A model generated the notes under the pieces. That model saw nothing but the letters and a program-made list of their open reading frames with translations. It made no database searches and had not been told where the DNA came from. Below are positions 44,299 through 46,209 of a DNA stretch of 46,209 nucleotides, piece after piece. Every line of letters begins with the position of its first letter. Positions within the stretch are counted from its first letter, which is position 1. This DNA comes from Methanobacteriota archaeon (GTDB lineage: Archaea; Halobacteriota; Methanomicrobia; Methanomicrobiales; Methanospirillaceae): contig JAKPPV010000031.1 of NCBI GenBank assembly GCA_029547145.1, forward strand, positions 1 to 46,209, in the 5' to 3' direction. A program made the translations under genes and the position numbers.

Positions 44299-45238
44299 CG
44301 AGTCCGGCCGCCTCCGCCCCCTCGTTCGCCCACAGGAGTGCGCCGAGCGCACCGATCCGTCCCCTGCCGCCGTTCGGGTCGATGAACCGCACCCCGAGCC
44401 TCTTTGCCATCGAATCGGCCAGATCGACGGTCAGGATCTCGGTCTTGACCCGTCGCATCTCCTCCTCCGCGGGGGGGTGGACGATCCCCTTCCGCACGGC
44501 GATCCCGGCATCGGGTGAGAGCGCATGCTCGCAGATGTAGTCCACGACGAACCTCTCGAGTGCCGGATAGTGCTGCGGCCGGACCGCATAGACGAGTGCG
44601 GACCCGACGCAGTTCGTGGTCTTGTTCGGGACGGCCGGGTTGAGCTGGACCAGGCGCATGCCAAGCAGGTGGGCGTCCTTGATCGGGTTTGCTGCGGCGC
44701 ATTGGAGCGCGAGGACCCATGTCGCCCCGCCGGATGACGTGTCCGTATCGTCGATCCCGAAGACCACCTTCTCGAAGGCTGGAGAATAGATCCGTACCCG
44801 GTTCTCGCGGGCTCCGCCGATCCGAAGGTCCGCCTCTGACGGGTATACCGCCCGGCTCACCCCCGGTGCCTGCGGCAGACAGGCAGCTACTCCCACGCCC
44901 GCCCCGGCGATCCCGGCCCAGCTCGTGACCACCTCATCGCCCTCGATCTCCACCGCCTCGAGGGCCTGTCCTCCGCTTTTTGCCTCTGCCGGGCCGAACC
45001 TGACAGGAAACCGCCCGATACGGGTGCGGATCGTGAGGGTCGATCCGTCCACCGAACAGGACGTGATCGCCCCGCCCGCACGCTGCCGGTTCATTGCGTC
45101 CCATTCAACGGGTCCCCGGGCACGGCAGGTCTCCCGAATCTCCGCCACTCCGGCTGCCTGGTCGACCATCACGAGGAATTGTTCGGAAAAGAGGGAACCA
45201 AAATGAGCCCTGACTTCCTGGGGGGTGAGCGTGATCAT
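44282..45238 (-). CDS. TiaS-like paralogue of marker protein 11
   Basis: First gene of the operon, 318 residues. It repeats the marker 11 layout: an N-terminal domain, WAGIAGAGVGVAACLP in place of the glycine-rich YVGLGGGGVGAA, the phosphate-binding VFGIDDTDTSSGGATWVLAL near 160-180, and PNKTTNCVGSALVYAV. The two are probably old tandem duplicates and may form a heterodimer. TiaS uses this fold to phosphorylate and activate a base with ATP, so an ATP-dependent activation step is plausible. No tRNA-binding C-terminal domains of TiaS are present. Confidence 0.75.
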   Translation of the reverse strand: MITLTPQEVRAHFGSLFSEQFLVMVDQAAGVAEIRETCRARGPVEWDAMNRQRAGGAITSCSVDGSTLTIRTRIGRFPVRFGPAEAKSGGQALEAVEIEGDEVVTSWAGIAGAGVGVAACLPQAPGVSRAVYPSEADLRIGGARENRVRIYSPAFEKVVFGIDDTDTSSGGATWVLALQCAAANPIKDAHLLGMRLVQLNPAVPNKTTNCVGSALVYAVRPQHYPALERFVVDYICEHALSPDAGIAVRKGIVHPPAEEEMRRVKTEILTVDLADSMAKRLGVRFIDPNGGRGRIGALGALLWANEGAEAAGLDGEHL

Positions 45239-45280
45239 GATATCGCCGAAATATTCGTTAACAGGATTGTCGGCACCATC

Positions 45281-45289
45281 CTATTTAAG
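45281..45289 (-). promoter_or_regulatory. TATA box of the nine-gene coenzyme B operon
   Basis: On the minus strand GAAAGGTCTTAAATAG gives a purine-rich BRE and a TATA box, about 45-50 nt before the ATG at 45238; a start near 45257 implies a leader of about 20 nt. No other promoter-like gap occurs in the operon because all genes overlap. Confidence 0.6.
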
Positions 45290-45512
45290 ACCTTTCAACC
45301 GTCTCCTGCCGACCCCTGACCTGTAGCCCCGATTTAATGATTTCTCCTGCTTCACCTCCCAATCCCGGTCTTCCGGCCCGTGGGCATTCTCTCCTCAGTC
45401 ATCTCCCGATCTTAAGGCTCATCTCCCGCCCCGACTCCGTAAAATCCGAAAATTGTGGTTGAATATGAAAAAGACCTGAGGATCGCCCGTTATCAGGGGG
45501 TATCGCTCATCG

Positions 45513-45524
45513 ATCTATATAAAT
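45513..45524 (+). promoter_or_regulatory. Upstream TATA-like element in the 45239-45678 intergenic region
   Basis: TCTATATAAATG lies about 160 nt before the surface protein gene. It could give a longer leader or a separate short RNA. I see no coding gene in 45290-45678. Two GGTCAAA copies (about 45603 and 45619) lie just upstream of the proximal promoter. Confidence 0.3.
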
Positions 45525-45633
45525 GATGGGGCTGGAAGCGAAGAGCAATATGCTCGCGAATTGCCAATATACATGATATTTTCTTGCATTTGGTCGAATC
45601 AAGGTCAAATATTGGCTCGGTCAAAAAAGGATA

Positions 45634-45643
45634 TTTTATATAC
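45634..45643 (+). promoter_or_regulatory. TATA box of the beta-helix surface protein gene
   Basis: TTTTATATAC sits 36-45 nt before the ATG at 45679, following TCAAAAAAGG as a BRE-like stretch. A start near 45665 gives a leader of about 14 nt. Confidence 0.6.
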
Positions 45644-45678
45644 ATCGAGGTTCTTGTACTGTGCATAGAGGGTGTTAG

Positions 45679-46209
45679 ATGAACGTTCGGACAACAGTAC
45701 TCTTCGTTCTCCTGTTCCTGGGATGTTTTCTACCCGTCCAATCCGCGTTCGCTGCGACGACCGTCGCTGCAAGCGACGCCAGTGCGGCTTCGAAGGCCGG
45801 CGCGGATTTTGTCTGCGACGGGGTCGGTGACCAGGAACAGATCAATAACGCCCTTGCGCGCGGTGAGGAGATCATCCTCACCGAGGGGACGTTCCGGACC
45901 TCGGGGACGATCTACGTCAAGGGGAACTCGGTCTTCCGCGGGCAGGGCCCCGACAAAACCGTCCTCTCGATGGCCGGCGACTACGCGGCGCGGGTGGACA
46001 TCGCCCAGCCCGACGTGACGGTGAGCGACTTCACGATCACGAACCGGGGCTGGCTGATGATCACGACGTCGAACGTGAAGGTGCACGACGTCACGATCCG
46101 GGACTCCAAGAAGACCGCGCCCACCGTCAACGGGATGTTCTTCGTCTGGGCGGACGGACGGGTCTGCGAGAACATCGAGTTCGTCCGCTGCAAGGCGATC
46201 GATGTCGGT
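45679..46209 (+). CDS. Secreted right-handed beta-helix protein (partial, runs off window)
   Basis: The open frame from ATG 45679 continues to the window end (177 codons, no stop). It begins with a signal peptide (VRTTVLFVLLFLGCFLPVQSAFA). This leads into AGADFVCDGVGDQEQINNAL, the usual entry of pectate-lyase-like surface proteins, then IILTEGTFRTSGTIYV and strand-turn repeats VTVSDFTITNRG and VKVHDVTIRDSK. Archaeal proteins of this type are S-layer-associated and often end in PKD or anchoring domains beyond this window. Function is unknown. Confidence 0.8.
   Translation, partial: MNVRTTVLFVLLFLGCFLPVQSAFAATTVAASDASAASKAGADFVCDGVGDQEQINNALARGEEIILTEGTFRTSGTIYVKGNSVFRGQGPDKTVLSMAGDYAARVDIAQPDVTVSDFTITNRGWLMITTSNVKVHDVTIRDSKKTAPTVNGMFFVWADGRVCENIEFVRCKAIDVG

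Overview
The window is GC-rich archaeal DNA from a methanogen, most likely of the order Methanomicrobiales (Methanoculleus/Methanofollis-like). The evidence is split RNA polymerase subunits (A'/A'' and B'/B''), a homocitrate-to-coenzyme B (aks) cluster, a methanogenesis marker protein, archaeosine and cobamide genes, FtsZ next to a ribbon-helix-helix regulator, and TATA/BRE promoters with very short leaders. Many start codons are GTG, set by 4-nt GTGA/ATGA overlaps.

Region 1 (1-6.2 kb) is accessory DNA. It holds the 3' end of an IS256-type transposase, a polysaccharide-export ABC transporter (wzm/wzt), a frameshifted aminotransferase stub, wecB, a vapBC toxin-antitoxin pair, a decayed C-terminal fragment related to the thioredoxin-domain gene 3 kb downstream, and about 0.8 kb with no recognisable gene.

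Region 2 (6.2-18.6 kb) holds acpS and an acyl-CoA/ACP ligase with no carrier protein in sight. It also holds a DUF255 thioredoxin-domain protein, the UV endonuclease uvsE, a MutY-like glycosylase without the iron-sulfur cysteines, a CBS/ParB-like protein, a sugar-nucleotide pyrophosphorylase, and a 1189-residue all-helical protein overlapping acylphosphatase.

Region 3 (18.5-27.9 kb, minus strand) is tRNA-Lys, rpoH, rpoB2, rpoB1, rpoA1, rpoA2, rpl30e, nusA. It ends in a stand-alone Cas1-family protein whose catalytic Glu and His positions look replaced. The usual continuation (rps12, rps7, EF-2, EF-1alpha) is absent here and no CRISPR array or other cas gene is visible.

Region 4 (28-36.6 kb) holds a response regulator with a roadblock protein, tRNA-Pro, a DUF89 phosphatase, a cdrS-like RHH gene with ftsZ behind a helically phased repeat operator, cobD-cobY-ornithine cyclodeaminase, the archaeosine radical SAM enzyme, and a surface protein.

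Region 5 (36.6-45.3 kb, minus strand) is one nine-gene operon in which every gene overlaps the next: TiaS-like protein, methanogenesis marker 11, radical SAM enzyme, IorA-like ThDP enzyme, aksA, aksD, aksE, unknown gene, aksF. The four recognised aks genes build 2-oxosuberate for coenzyme B. The five others are good candidates for the poorly known later steps (decarboxylation, sulfur insertion, activation). This is the most interesting system in the window. The window ends inside a secreted beta-helix protein gene.
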